A DNA stretch of 64,000 bases from Mangifera indica. Its lineage: Eukaryota > Streptophyta > Magnoliopsida > Sapindales > Anacardiaceae. Below are positions 46,483 through 58,639 of this stretch, piece after piece. Both the position numbers and the translations under genes were made by a program. The stretch covers positions 16,947,584 through 17,011,583 of the forward strand of contig NC_058139.1 in the NCBI RefSeq assembly GCF_011075055.1, in the 5' to 3' direction. A model generated the notes under the pieces. That model did no database searches. It saw only the letters and a list, made by a program, of their open reading frames with translations, and was not told the origin of the DNA. Numbering within the stretch: position 1 is the stretch's first letter; every line of letters begins with the position of its first letter.

Positions 46483-47204
46483 TATAATGTTAAAAAATTA
46501 GATGTTTTGGTATAGTGAAAAAACAGGCAAAAACTTTTTCTACGCTTGTTGTCATGGCTTGAGATCTACTTACACCTCTAATGTCTACTGTAACATTGGA
46601 ATATGCTTTTAGTACAAGTGGACACTTGCTGGATGATAAGAGCCCAATTTACACCCAAACATGATTGAGACGATAATATATATGAAGGATTGAGTCAAAA
46701 CTGATTTTTAAAATATAAAATCACGTAGTAGAAAATATTTTTGAAGACTTCAAATATTTGGATATTGAAGATAAGTAGATGAATAGTATAATATATATAT
46801 TTTATTTATATTTGTAATTTATACAGTATGCAAATTAATTTATTTATACTATATTATAAACTTATAATATTTTCATCATATAACCACGGTATACCTCCAG
46901 CACAAGTGAAGGATCATGAATAAAATGTTCGAGGTACTATTTTTGATTTCAATAATTAAAAAATAATTTGTGTTTAAACTTTTTAATTAATTTAAAAAAA
47001 TTTGTTTAAATTAGCAAATCCGTTTAAAGTTTGATCTGAGTTGACCCTATATATATAGAGTCAAACCTTAAACCTTCAAAAATCTATGAATCAACCAAAT
47101 CTAAAAGTTTATTACTATATAAGTCTATGATTTGATCTGACCCAAAAGTCTAATGAGTTGAACCGGAGTCAGCCTGAAGCCGGCCTAACCCATTGACTTG
47201 TGTA

Positions 47205-48800
47205 GGAACAATATTAAAAACGCTAAAAAGACCAAAATGGTATTGAGATGGAAGAGACATTGATTTTGACGTGCACATGTATATGGCCAGTAGCAAATAA
47301 AGACAAAATCGCTTTCAGCCATGGAAGTAAAAACACATGCTTTTTTAACATCTTAAACAGATTAAAAGCACACGCACATCTATCACCTTCTGAATCAAAT
47401 ACATACATACATACATACACACAATGTTGGAAACTCAACTGTTGCTTTCTCATTATTATCACGCGAAAATGAGAAAGACGACAGTTAATGGCTTGATGAA
47501 TTTACAAGGACCCATAACATCTCTCATCGGACGGTTTTATCAGAAGCCACGTTGGATAGGTCCCACTTGTTGACTGTGTACTCTTGGAGTGCATGGGCTT
47601 CCACCCGAGGCTCAACATGGCTCACTCGAACATAAAGTCTTTGATCAACCAGTAATTGTGGACTCCAATTGGACATTCCTATCGTCTGTCTACAAAACTT
47701 TGTGTGTACATTTTTCAAATAAAAAATTTGACCTCTCAATCTAAAATTTGGGCTATTTTATTATTTATATTTTTGCCATATTAAAACACGTCAATCATAT
47801 ATTGAAAATTTTGTTTCTTATCTATCAACCATCAATTATAATTTTTCATTTCAAAAATTAAACAGATGTGATAAATTATTATTTGATGAACATTTCAAGG
47901 ATGTCATACACGTAAAATTAATTAAGGGTTTTTTAATATATAATAACCCAGAAAAAACTTATTAATTATAAAGTAAATTATCATTTCTCGCCTAGGAAGG
48001 TTTGAAAAACCACGTGTTTCTATTTTTTTAATTCAATTTGCTAAAACAGTTAATGCTAAAAGAACAAATATATTATTGAAAATTTTTGAAAAACAATAAA
48101 AAATATACTATCATCACAACATACCTTTTCTGGTGTGATATTGGTGACTTCAGCCTCAAATGGTGATTTTAGGTGGTAAAAGCGTGTGATTCAAGGATGT
48201 AGATCTTGGTTTAATATCTTTTGGCAGCATACCAACCAAAATTTTTTGACTGACTAAATTTAATGATTTGTCATTAAACTTTAAGTTTTATTTATTTAAT
48301 TTGATTCTAAATAAATATATAAATTTTTTTATTTAAAATATTAATAATTAAAAAATCAACCAAATAACAAATTGAAGATAAATAGATAATCTCATAAAAT
48401 TAAATAATTAAGAATAATAAGATAATATATCATATCAACACCCTTTTCTAAATAAAATTAAGCTTTGAATTATAATTTATAATTATTTATTGCAAAAGGT
48501 AAAATATCTTAATGGAAAACCATCATTTACTCAGCTTTACTTTTATTTATATTCGCCAAATTGAAACTATAATCCCCCACACAGAGAAATGTTAATTTCA
48601 ATGAAGCCAAAAAATTGTCAGTCAAATTTATCCTTCAATTTAAAATAAAATATTAAATGTATTAGTGTATTAAATAAATTTTTATTTGTAAGATGTGTTG
48701 TAAGTCTTACGTGGACTTCTTGCACACGGCTGATTCAAGAGTTGCGGCTAAGGTGCTCGAGTCTAGGAAGCCTAACCAAAACCATATAAAAATAATATTT
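47205..48800. other. Intergenic region
   Basis: No supported gene. The frames at 47223-47472 lie opposite each other and contain no motif. A (CATA)n microsatellite sits at about 47399-47420. The rest is AT-rich. Confidence 0.45.
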
Positions 48801-48816
48801 TATTTTTATTAAATAC

Positions 48817-48969
48817 CACGTGTCGTTTCCTCAACACCTTAGTGTTTGGGACCACCTCGGTGGCTTCTATAGTAGGCACGCGGCCTACAAAGATTCCCCG
48901 CCGCCGTACCCCTCTTTCTTACTACTATTTCTCACGTGCTTATTTTCCTTTTTGCCCTCTTCGCACGTG
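48817..48969. promoter_or_regulatory. Cluster of three G-boxes (CACGTG)
   Basis: Exact CACGTG palindromes occur at 48817-48822, 48933-48938 and 48964-48969 within a local GC-rich patch (GCACGCGGCC, CCCCGCCGCCG near 48875-48910). G-boxes bind bZIP and bHLH factors in plants. No gene starts next to them in this window. The MYB gene ends about 2.5 kb to the right and is transcribed towards them, so they may be a distal element, part of an unrecognised promoter, or chance. Confidence 0.4.
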
Positions 48970-49509
48970 AGAGCCTTCCTCCCATTAGACTTTCAACCTT
49001 CCACTAACTAAAAACCATCACAATTTTAATATACAAAGGCGGAATAGATATTTCCGGACCCAAACTTTTGCGAAAGAATAATTTCAAACATGTACGTTTG
49101 AAAAATCTATTTTACTACCTAGTAGCCATCACCCACTTCCACTAATGAAATATATTACCTGGAAAAATAGAATGATCTTTTTTTCCTTTTTTTTAATTCT
49201 TCTTTTTATCTTCTCCTCTGGTGCCGAAACCATCTTCTTCACTACAGACTAATGAAAACCATATCTATCACCCAATGATGATTTTCATTTTTTATCTTGT
49301 CAAAGAATCGATTTTGCACATTTTCCCCTCATCACATGAGGCAGATTAACCATTTTATTTCTTTCCAGAATAAATGGGTGAGTTTCAAATATTAATTTTA
49401 TTCCATTTGCACTCAATCCAAAAGATCTCAATAATCTCTAAAAAAAAAAAACAAACCCTCGTATCTACAAACCAAAACTTGGGATCTCTAGGCATTTAAG
49501 AACATAACA

Positions 49510-49652
49510 GAGTTATATATATATAAAATTAAGTATACAAATTATGCATTATCATATTATTAAGTATTATGTTATTCTTAATTTAAAATCATTCAATCAC
49601 ATGATAATACATCATTTATGTGTATATATATATATAATTTTATTGACATTAA
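49510..49652. mobile_element. Stem-loop MITE, family shared with 57780-57975
   Basis: An imperfect palindrome. The left arm starts ATATATATATAAAATTAAGT and the right arm ends ATATATATATATAATTTTAT, with a shared inner block TTATTCTTAATTTAAAAT. The right half resembles the right half of the element at 57780-57975 (ATTCTTAATTTAAAATnAnT followed by CATATGATRA-like bases). There is no coding capacity. Confidence 0.55.
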
Positions 49653-51493
49653 CCTTCCTAACCCAAGTTCTACAAATGTACATCATTTGAGCCAAAATCT
49701 CTTCTGAATGATAATAAAAAATTCTTTTATTCTCACCCACCAATTCACCTAACTTCCCCTCTCACAACCCATGCCATAAAACAAGTTAATCTTCCTACAA
49801 AATTAATACCAAGAATCCACATAATTTTATCCAGCACAATTCACCAAATAAAATCTGAAAACCCTTTCAAATTATCGAGCAATTCATCATCCTCAACCAA
49901 CAACCAATGAGGAAAAGCCAAACACATATCAATCATGGTAACATTACTGAACCGATAATCATTTTTAAACCCATAAAGCCTAGGCATTATATGGAGAGAT
50001 AACAAGGAGAAGAGGACGATTGACTCAAGGCCGTTAATTTTTTTTAAATTTTTGATTAAATTAATTTTATTTTAACATAAATAAAATTTGATCGAGTTGT
50101 TAAGAAAGAAGGTGACAGTTGATTGAGAGGGGAAAGAAAAGAAAAAGATAAGGTATTTTCATAATATTAGTAAAAAAAAAATAGGACATAACTGTAATTA
50201 ATATCAGTATTAAGTATTGAAAGTTGTTTCGTAATTTCACTAATATAGTTGGATTTGGTTGTTAGGTCTACTATTCATGTAGTTGAGATTTCAAATATTT
50301 GCTTGTTTCCTCTTTTAATTTTAAACAGTGATGCACTTTCGGTGCATGGAGACAGAGACAACAAGGAAAAGAGAAGAGGAATTACAATGAGAGGGTGAAA
50401 GAAATGGAAGAATTCATCAGAAAGAAAGAAGGAGGCAACTCAAACCCAACTCACGACTATAAGTGCTGGCGTTATCAATACTATAGTTGGAATATTATAG
50501 GATGAGGGGGTGACACTTAATAGAGAAGTAAAAGGAAAGAAAAAGATATTATATTTTTCATAATATAAATAAAAAAACAATGATATAGTGATAATTGATA
50601 TTTGTATTAACTAAAAATGATAAATTAATAATTTACGGTAAAATTAAACAGTTTTCCTTAAAATAAATAGATGATATATAGATAGATAATTGAACATTTT
50701 AAATTTAAAAAGTGTAAACTAGTTTCATCGAAGTTCATGTGGGAAAATCAGTCGCCCATAAATAAAATAGGAATTGATAAAAGTTTGTCCCATTAACGGG
50801 GCTATAAATTGTCCGTAAGATTAGAAGCATACAAAGGAATGTAGAGGTTTAAGATTGTGCTTAGGTGGCAAGAATGATCTAAAATTTAAAGATGATAAGA
50901 TCTTAGCTTAAACTTTATAAAGATATAATATAAGTTAAAATAGATGAATACTAGAGCTCCACGTCTCAAAAAATTAATTTTAAATATATTCACTATTTAT
51001 TATCTAGAAACTTTGTTACTTTTAATCTATAAGTTCATGCCCCATGGCCAAAGCTTTCAAAAAAGTAGCCTGACTTAGAATACACTTATTTTAATTATAA
51101 CCTAAAGTATATTTATTATATGGTGGAACCAATTATTCACATCTTATTATTATTTTATTTCATCTAAAGACATGCTTCTATAATGCAAGGCACTAATATA
51201 AAATGACTAATTACAGAGAGTCAATTTCGTTGATATCAAAGAATGAGATTAATAAAAACCTCAAGTTACAAATGCACCCCTCAATATAAAAATATATGAA
51301 AAATACAGTAAATAATGATAACAATAACAATAATAATAATAATCCACAATTAGACTTGTATCTGTGTAGCTTAGCTATCTCAAATTTTTAATAACTGTCC
51401 TACTTAAAATTAAATCACTCTATTTCTTCCCAATTTTTTCCATGTTGTACCTCTCTACACTTTTAGAAAATTTCATTTCCACCCCTTTATTTT
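49653..51493. other. Intergenic region downstream of the MYB gene
   Basis: AT-rich, without a supported gene or recognisable repeat apart from a short TAA-type microsatellite near 51320-51343. The last bases next to 51494 are the MYB 3' untranslated region; AATAAA on the minus strand at about 51486-51491 could serve as a polyadenylation signal, although it lies very close to the stop. Confidence 0.45.
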
Positions 51494-52989
51494 TCACATG
51501 TTGCTGTTGAATTGTTGCTGTAAGAACAATATATCCTCAACATTCCACAAATTGTCTGATGCATCGACCCCACCGTCCAACAATTGAATGTTGTCTGGCT
51601 CCATCTCCTGGAATTCTATTCCAGGATTAAAATAACCCGACGGACTGATTAAACACTCTGAATAAACTTGGTTATTACCGCCTTGGAAATATTCCTGGTT
51701 CGGATTGTTACTAACCGGAATATTGTAATAATCAGTGAAATCCGAAACCGGGGTTCCAAACGACTCCGATGAAGCTGCTGTGCTTGAATTATCAGGAGTG
51801 TAACTGGCTGTAACATGTGCACCGCCCAACTCATTATTAATATAATTGAGTCCCATATGCGGCATCATCATGTGTCCTGTGGTGGCAGTGGCCGCCACCG
51901 TGGCTGTGGCGAGGCCGGTTGAATTGGACGTGGTGGTGGTGGCAGATGTGGTGGTTGTAGCATTATTTGCGGCTTGAATTCTTTCCATTAACCTTGGCAT
52001 CCATAGATAGCGCATGGTGTCTTTGAATTGCTTGCTGTTCACGTCGCATTTAAGCAGCTTAGCGTGCTTCTGGACACGTGTTCTCCAGTAGTTTTTGATT
52101 TCATTATCAGTTCTCCCTGGCAAGTGTTGGGCAATTTTGGACCATCTGTGATGGTTGAAGACGAAGAAAATAATGATTAGGATTTAAAATTAAGGCTAGA
52201 AAGCTCATAAACGATAACTCAAACAAATTTGCACCTGTTGCCCCAGCGAGAGTGAAGCTCAAGAATCAGAAGCTGTTCTTCAAGTGTGATGTTTCCACGG
52301 CGAACATCGGGACGAAGATAGTTGAGCCACCTTAATCTGCAACTTTTTCCTGTTCGTTTGAGACCTGTTTCATTGAATTTATTTGGTAAAGTTATTGAGA
52401 ATTCTAAGAAAGATGACATTTTTTTTCACTGTATACTTCTATCATCATGAGCACTGCTCACAAACTGATTATCTTTCTTTTACTTTTTTGGATCATGAGT
52501 TATCCAACACAAACTATAGCACACAACAAATATGCTTTTTTTTACTACCGGTGTTACAATTTAAAGAACAATTCTGAGCAAACTTTCCCTTCTGATCGAA
52601 TTTATTGATGGGTATGAAGGATCTTTCTGTTTCAGAGAAAGGATAAGAAGTCCATTATGATCCGACCACACAGATATAAAAGATAGAAACACATCGAGAA
52701 AAAGTTGGGTTCAACTTGTCAACTTATTCTTTTGGCTCTTTGTAATCATGTATGTACTGAAAAATTGGCAGATGACATAATAAATAAACTGATTACCTGC
52801 ACAGCGAGCAAGAGAGTTCCATCGACCTTCACCATGATTAGCAATGTAATTGATAAGCTTGAAGTCTTCTTCCACCGTCCATGGACCTCGCCTCAAGTCC
52901 ATGTCTTCATCAGTACAAGTTTGAAGGGTTGAAGATGATGAGGTGTTGCTGTAATTAGCTGAAGAAGATCTAGTGCGTTTAACTTCCAT
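51494..52989 (-). CDS. MYB108: R2R3-MYB transcription factor, MYB108/MYB78 type (subgroup 20)
   Basis: Three minus-strand exons, 52989-52797, 52364-52235 and 52145-51494, with GT-AG introns of 432 and 89 bases at the two positions usual for R2R3-MYBs, give 324 residues. R2 has Trp at 37, 57 and 77; R3 has Ile90, Trp109 and Trp128, with [20 protein letters not shown] as the signature. After the repeats, [20 protein letters not shown] then [11 protein letters not shown] contains the WxPRL motif (156-160) typical of subgroup 20. The C-terminus is Thr/Ala- then Asn/Ser-rich and ends [10 protein letters not shown], a possible acidic activation segment. The protein should act in the nucleus as a DNA-binding regulator; Arabidopsis MYB108 and its relatives act in stamen maturation, wounding and stress responses. 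I cannot separate MYB108 from MYB78 by eye. All exons are open, so it looks functional, and it is the only clear host gene here. Confidence 0.93.
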
Positions 52990-53087
52990 TATTTTTCCTT
53001 AAATGGAGAGACTGATTGATTGAGACAAAAAGGGGTTTGAGATAACACAGAGAAGAAGGTGAGAGAGAGAGAATTAAAGAGAGTTTG

Positions 53088-53138
53088 GATTTATACAGGG
53101 AAGATAAAGAAGGTGGGCTTATATAAATAGATTGGTTT
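53088..53138 (-). promoter_or_regulatory. MYB core promoter (TATA and CCAAT)
   Basis: On the minus strand ACCAAT (53131-53136) is followed by ATTTATATAA (53119-53128) and, 30 bases on, by a second TATAAAT (about 53090-53096). A CT-rich leader (TCTCTCTCTCTCAC, about 53058-53075) lies between these and the ATG at 52989. The first TATA would place transcription start near 53090, leaving a leader of about 100 bases. Confidence 0.6.
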
Positions 53139-53444
53139 GAATATATAGAAAGGAAAAAAAAGCATGTGTAAGAAGGAGAGCCAAGCCGCAATAGTTATTC
53201 ATGGTTTCCATAATAATTAATTATTTTAATCTAACACTTAATTAGAGTTACTTAGCCACTGGGGCTTTCAAGATTGACTCTTTGACTTTCTAGTTCTTCT
53301 CCATGTCTGTGCGAACGTTTATCATCAAATCCTACCATCGATCTGGTTTCCACCTCCTTGAAACAATTTCTCTTCTGTTTTCACATTAAAAATTAATTTC
53401 ATCCAACAATTTTCTTATTTAATTCAAAATTATAAGGTGAGATG

Positions 53445-53718
53445 TTCATTGTTTTTTTTTTTCAATGTAAACTTCTTTGTTTTACGACGTCAAAAGATAA
53501 AATTTCAATGTAAAATTTTCTTTTTCGCTTTTTATTTTTTAGTATTAATCGAGTTATTTCTTAAGATGTAATTTAATTTTTTGTTTTAATTACAGCTAGA
53601 GGTATTCTTCAGTCAGCTTTCACGCGCTGATACTCCAAGACTAGGGACTCGAACCAAAAAATTCCTGAGGAAAACTCTCACAACTCTTTCTAACAAGCTA
53701 GCTAACCCCTCAATGATA
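53445..53718 (-). mobile_element. Candidate tRNA-derived SINE upstream of MYB
   Basis: On the minus strand a TTAGCTAGCTTGTTAG block (53690-53705, A-box-like) is followed about 35 bases later by GGTTCGAGTCCC (53644-53655, a perfect B box). The two are the internal promoter of RNA polymerase III genes. The rest, down to a run of A on the minus strand at about 53449-53462, would be the SINE body and tail, about 270 bases in all. I could not find a clear target duplication, and the tRNA-like part does not fold as an intact tRNA by eye. Confidence 0.5.
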
Positions 53719-56700
53719 TATAATCTTCCTATTCACAAAATGATACAAATGCTTTTGTGTTAAAATATATGGAAGCCATATGTGAGACTGAAATGTCTTC
53801 GCACTGTTTTGTAATTCTGTAATTGTTTTGGTCTAAGTTAAGGCAATAGTTAAATAAGGGCATTATGGCGTAAATTGTCAACTATATAAGCAAACCCTAT
53901 TGTAAACATTATTCTTTCAATAAAAATCCTATTTCTCCAATTGTTCCAGAATGCTAAGCTCTGTCTCTTTTTTCTCGCCTCTCTTCATAGATCTAGGCCT
54001 TTTATTTTAATTTTCTGTCAAAATCCTGTGTTTTTTGGTTAGCTTAAGTGTTTTTCCTTTATTTTGTGACTCAAAAAACTAGTGAAAATTGTAACCTTTA
54101 ATAATTGAAAAAAAAACTTCTCAATATATATCTTGAGTTTGATATTTTAAAACTTTAATTCCATCATTTTCACAGTCGATAATCTAATAAATACGAATTT
54201 TTAATTAAAATATATGGATATTATTCCTACCAATCTAAGGGATAATTACATGCCCCCACTCTATTTGATTGGAACCCAAAACTCAATCATCTACATCTTC
54301 CAGCAACTTTTTGCAATAGAGATCAGATGATAAATCTCATTGAGCTATGGAGTTAAAGCAAGTACTACTAACATTCCAGTCAAAATTATGTGAAATTCTA
54401 TTAATAAGAATGCATTGTTCCACCCAATAGATCAAATTCAAAGTTATTTTTTAGCTTTTTTTTTTATGCCTTGACCTTATAAAATTATTCTCTTAATCAC
54501 ATGTCCATTAATACTTTCCATTAATTAACAAAGTTTCTAAGTTCAATTGATTAATTTTAGTTGAGTAATTTCTTATTTGAATTTGAAAAAATTTGATCTA
54601 ATCTAAATTACATTAGATAAGATGTAATCTAGTAAGATTACACATTAAGTGGGATTTCAACTATCAAATCTCATTAGACAACATCCAACATCACATCAAA
54701 AAGGTATGATATGGTTGAATTTGGTAAAATCACACATCGGTTGGTGTAATTCAACAAGATTACATATTTTCTATATAATTATCACGGACAATTCTTTTAA
54801 GGTTAATGCAATAATTTTATATAATGTGAAATAGTTATTAAGTGACTATTTTCCATTAATGGAGTTGAGTTTTAAATTAACTATCAATTTATAGTATTTG
54901 AATTCAAATGACGAGAACTTGTTTTCTCTAAACCTTGGGGTGGGATATACTAGTTTACTATTATTATTATTATTATGATCATCATCAATAGTGCCCATCG
55001 ATTATATATCAAGAGCATATGGTTGAAACATAGGAGCATAGGTTTGAAATCTATCGATAACATATTAAAATTAAATTGTTGATTATAATTATTATGAGAC
55101 TAATTACTAGATCTAAAGTTTTATTTATTTAATGTAATTGATTCAGTTTTAAAAAAACAGTTCAACTTAAGAAAAATGTTTTTATTATAACAAAAAATAT
55201 TATCAATTTTAATTAAGTTTAGTAGATATATATATATACACACACACATTCATACCTTTATGGGTATGCTAATGACAAGATGACTCGATCAACGTAAAGA
55301 GAGGCGGCAAGCACCCAAATGAAGGGGAGTTGCGGCTTAATTTCCCATAAACAAAGGCACTTTTATTTGTTATAATCGAAAGATGAGTAAGTACACAAAG
55401 AACAATTCCTGAATATAGTTATGCTTGTATTTCTTTTAGTATAAGTACTTGTTTTTGGCATTGGAAATAACACATAGCGCTTGTAGGAACCGTTTGAATG
55501 AGTATTGTAATGTCGAAAATTGTATTGTACTTGATTTATTTCAATTTCATTAGTTAAATTTGAAATATGAAACAAATTTACTCAAGTTTGAATTTTGAGG
55601 GCCTCTAGCAATTTGCTCTTGAAAATGAAGTATTTTCAAGAGCATCGAAACTTCATTATCATCCTCGTGTATAATGTTCAATCAAAATTTAGTTGGACTC
55701 GGACACGTACAATTGTTGATAAAAGGATGGAGTTTAGTTGGAATATGGTATTTTATTTTTCAAAGTGAAGAGCAGTGTTGACAGAATGCAACAAGTTAAT
55801 GGGGACTTAGCCGGATAAATTCAATGCTTCAATTACGTAGAGCACAGGGTGATATAAATTTGTTTCAATTAATTATTGTATTGATTGGTGATTAGAGAGA
55901 GGACCAAAAATAAATTACAATGGTCCACAAGTAGTGAGTATGTATGTAATGTAGAGGTCACTTTTTTTTTTTAAATTTAAAAATAAAAATAGGGGCATAA
56001 ATTTTTCACTCAAATTTTATTTATAACTTTCAAAAGACTAAATTACCATTTGTCCCTTAAAAAATCATAAGTTCCCATCTTTTACATTTTTAAATCCATT
56101 TGATTTTTGGTAGAAAATTCGTTCAATAATTCTAGAGATAAAAAGTGGTTTTTTCAGAGTTTAGGTGAAAATAATAACTTACTGTTTTAAAAATAATTCA
56201 AAATCTAATATTAACCAATATAATATATTATATTATATATTCATATGTATATTTGAGAAATATTGTAAATTATTTTTGTATGAGATATGATCGAATAAAA
56301 GTATTATTACTGAAATATTCTCAACCAAATTACCCAGATCACAATTGAAAATTGTATCCTTTTTTATATATTGGCAAGTGAATAACATGCATAGCACACT
56401 CACAAAATAATAATAATAAATAATAATAATAAAGCAACATATTACAAAGCCGCACTGCCTACGTTGCACGCCCTCAAGCCATTGATTATTGATTAAAAAA
56501 TAAGCCAAACCAAATTAATCCGATCCACCATGTATCTATTGTTGATTATTTAGCCATTATCAATCTTTTTTAGTAACAATTAATTACTGCGGTAATCACG
56601 CAATTAAGAGATAATCAAATACCATTATCCCTATGTGTGGCCATTTTCTAATCTACGCTTCAAGCCTACATATAAAAATTGAAAATAAATTGTTAATTAT

Positions 56701-57779
56701 AAACTCCTGCTCTGCGTGAAAAATGTTTACACGCACTAAATATATATTATTATTTCATGAATTTCCTCGTGCTGACAACAAACTACAAAGTCTATTTTTT
56801 CATAAATTTTATACTTTTCGTGACCAAAAATAAAGAAAATGTGTATCTTGAACACATCAATACTTCCAATTAGAAATTTATATTTTAGTTTTGGACAGTC
56901 CAAATTGAACTATTGCTTGTATTTTGAAAATATTATATGACTAGATAATTTAATAAAAATGGAATTAATATTATTGGAAGACGTGAAGATCACGTGTTTT
57001 GGAGGAAGAAAATACATTTGTTTACATGTATATATTGTTAAAAACAAAAAGGCTAAAATATTCAATATCCGGTTTTTATATGTGCTTTGGACGTTTAAGG
57101 TTATGCTATTGCTCAGTATCCAAGACCTTGTTTGTCTCTTCTAGTGAGGGAGATCAGTCCTTTTCTTTCTTTTTTTTTTTTTTTTTTCAAATTTTATATT
57201 TCTTTAATTTGTTTGGGTCTGAGAAATATGTAAGATTTTCTATAAGGTGGATTTCACTAGATATTGTGAATCAGTAGTATAAAAAACGCAAGAACTCATG
57301 CCTTAAATAACTGTAAGTTACTATTTTTCACCCAATGTTTGAGAAAGTCACATACTACTACTTTTTGAATGTTTAAACTATAATTCAACTAGAAAAGAAA
57401 TGCTGATAGAAAGGTAAAAAGTCATTTTAACAACCAAAAATTTTGAAAAAAAATTAAAAAATAAAAAAAATTTTGGTTGGTGCCACATCAATAGATCACA
57501 CATTTCTTGGTGCCATTCGACTTAATCTCTAACGATCACTTTTGGATCAAAATATAAAATACAATAAGGGATTTAATTAGTGGTAATATTTTAATTTATT
57601 TTGTTAGACAATATGTCAAGACCCTTTTCCTCTGACGTTCGGAATAGGAATTTATTGTTTAACCATTCAAGGGCTGGGAAATATGATTTCTCCAAACCTT
57701 GAATGTGAAAATAGATATTTACTCTTTATAAAATTGTTAAACACATAGAGTGTGTTTGGTTTGGATAGTCTTTTATTAT
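53719..57779. other. Intergenic region upstream of the MYB gene
   Basis: No supported gene. Possible remnants: an LTR-like stretch at about 53760-53990 with CTATATAAGCAAACCC followed by TTCAATAAAAATCC; a TTA/TAA microsatellite near 54959-54976; TAATAA repeats near 56406-56433; and a T run near 57170-57188. The small frames at 54649-54834, 55363-55575, 56233-56508 and 56959-57277 have no motif. Confidence 0.4.
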
Positions 57780-57975
57780 AAAAAATAAAAATGAATAATA
57801 CTATATGTATTTATTTTGAGTATATAAATGAATATCTATTTATGTGTGTTATCATATGAATAAGTGTTGTTTTATTCTTAATTTAAAATAACTAAATCAT
57901 ATGATGACACATATCAAATGTATATCAATTTGTGTACTCAAAATAAATACGTACAATTTTATTGATAGAAAATTA
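57780..57975. mobile_element. Stem-loop MITE
   Basis: An imperfect inverted repeat. The left arm (about 57787-57865) contains GTATTTATTTTGAGTATATA and TTATCATATGA; the right arm (about 57895-57968) contains their complements TCATATGATGA and GTGTACTCAAAATAAATACG. The centre reads TTATTCTTAATTTAAAAT, shared with the element at 49510-49652. There is no open frame. Confidence 0.65.
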
Positions 57976-58639
57976 TCATAAAAATAAATTATTTAGAAGA
58001 TTAATGAGTATAAAATATTATTATATTTGATAAAAATTTGTAAGTATAAATTATTATTGTGTTTAAATAGATGTAAAGAAAATTTATTAAAATATTATTT
58101 TACTTAATATTCTTCGTATTACTTATTATGTTAATTGAAAATAAAAATACTTTTGTTCTAAAACATTAATAAAAATAAAATTATAACAAAATCAAAGTTA
58201 TCTTAATAATTTTTTAATATCTTAAATAAAAATAGTAATCAAATTATTTTTATATTATATATCGTATTATCATTAATATTAAAAAATATCATAATTTTTT
58301 ATTATTTAATCACCTAAACAAAATAATATTAATAATGAAAGATAACATACGAAATAATTTTAAATAACATTTAACCAAGGGAAAATTAAATTAAATGCCT
58401 AAAATGAAGGGGGGCTAAGAAAATTATCCAAAACTCTAAGGATTAAACGAAAGTGCCCTTTTTTGCAAAATGATCAAACTGCCTTTATATGTATACCAAA
58501 AATTTTATATATCCCTCCCTACATTTCCCATGGATTTACTTTTAAAATTCAAAGAAAAAACGAGTCTCTCATGGGACTTCCACAAACGTAGAAATTTTTG
58601 TCAAATCTGTCGACTTTTTGTGTTTTCTGACTACTAAAA
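57976..58639. other. AT-rich flank of the DUF1985 locus
   Basis: AT-rich to about 58400. It then turns into a less AT-rich stretch starting with GGGGGGCTAAGAAAATTATC near 58408, which could be the terminal inverted repeat of the Mutator-like element to which the following gene belongs. I found no clear partner end in the window. An ATGGCAAAGAAG/GTTAGT at 58640 looks like a short first exon and donor site. Confidence 0.35.

Larger units (their letters stand above)
41553..47204 (+). pseudogene. Second hAT family, copy 2 (5' truncated, with hATC and right end)
   Basis: Similarity to copy 1 starts at about 41553 (GAAATGTCAACTTTCACATA) and runs, apart from insertions at 41733-42964 and 44200-46482, through the catalytic region (43100-44040). 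There, KQMEQKFKNYWSKIPLFYSI at about 43820-43880 and YVQDFLFDIYSIYE at about 43985-44026 are readable. After the solo LTR it resumes with a shifted frame and the hATC motif STVTLEYAFSTSGHLLDD at about 46580-46635, ending at a stop near 46778. A degenerate right end, GGCCTAACCCATTGACTTGT..TA, closes at about 47204. The 8 bases beyond this end do not match those before copy 1, so the two copies are not the two ends of one insertion. Many stops; inactive. Confidence 0.78.

Noticed and set aside
37386..47204. A single ~10-kb hAT element bounded by 37386 and 47204
   Set aside because: The core occurs twice inside it and the 8 bases flanking the two outer ends do not match, so two partial copies explain it better.
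47223..47739. Small frames on both strands beside the hAT right end
   Set aside because: They overlap each other antisense, lack motifs and have no splice context.
52383..52932. Plus-strand frames opposite MYB exon 1 and intron 1
   Set aside because: They are antisense shadows of the MYB gene.
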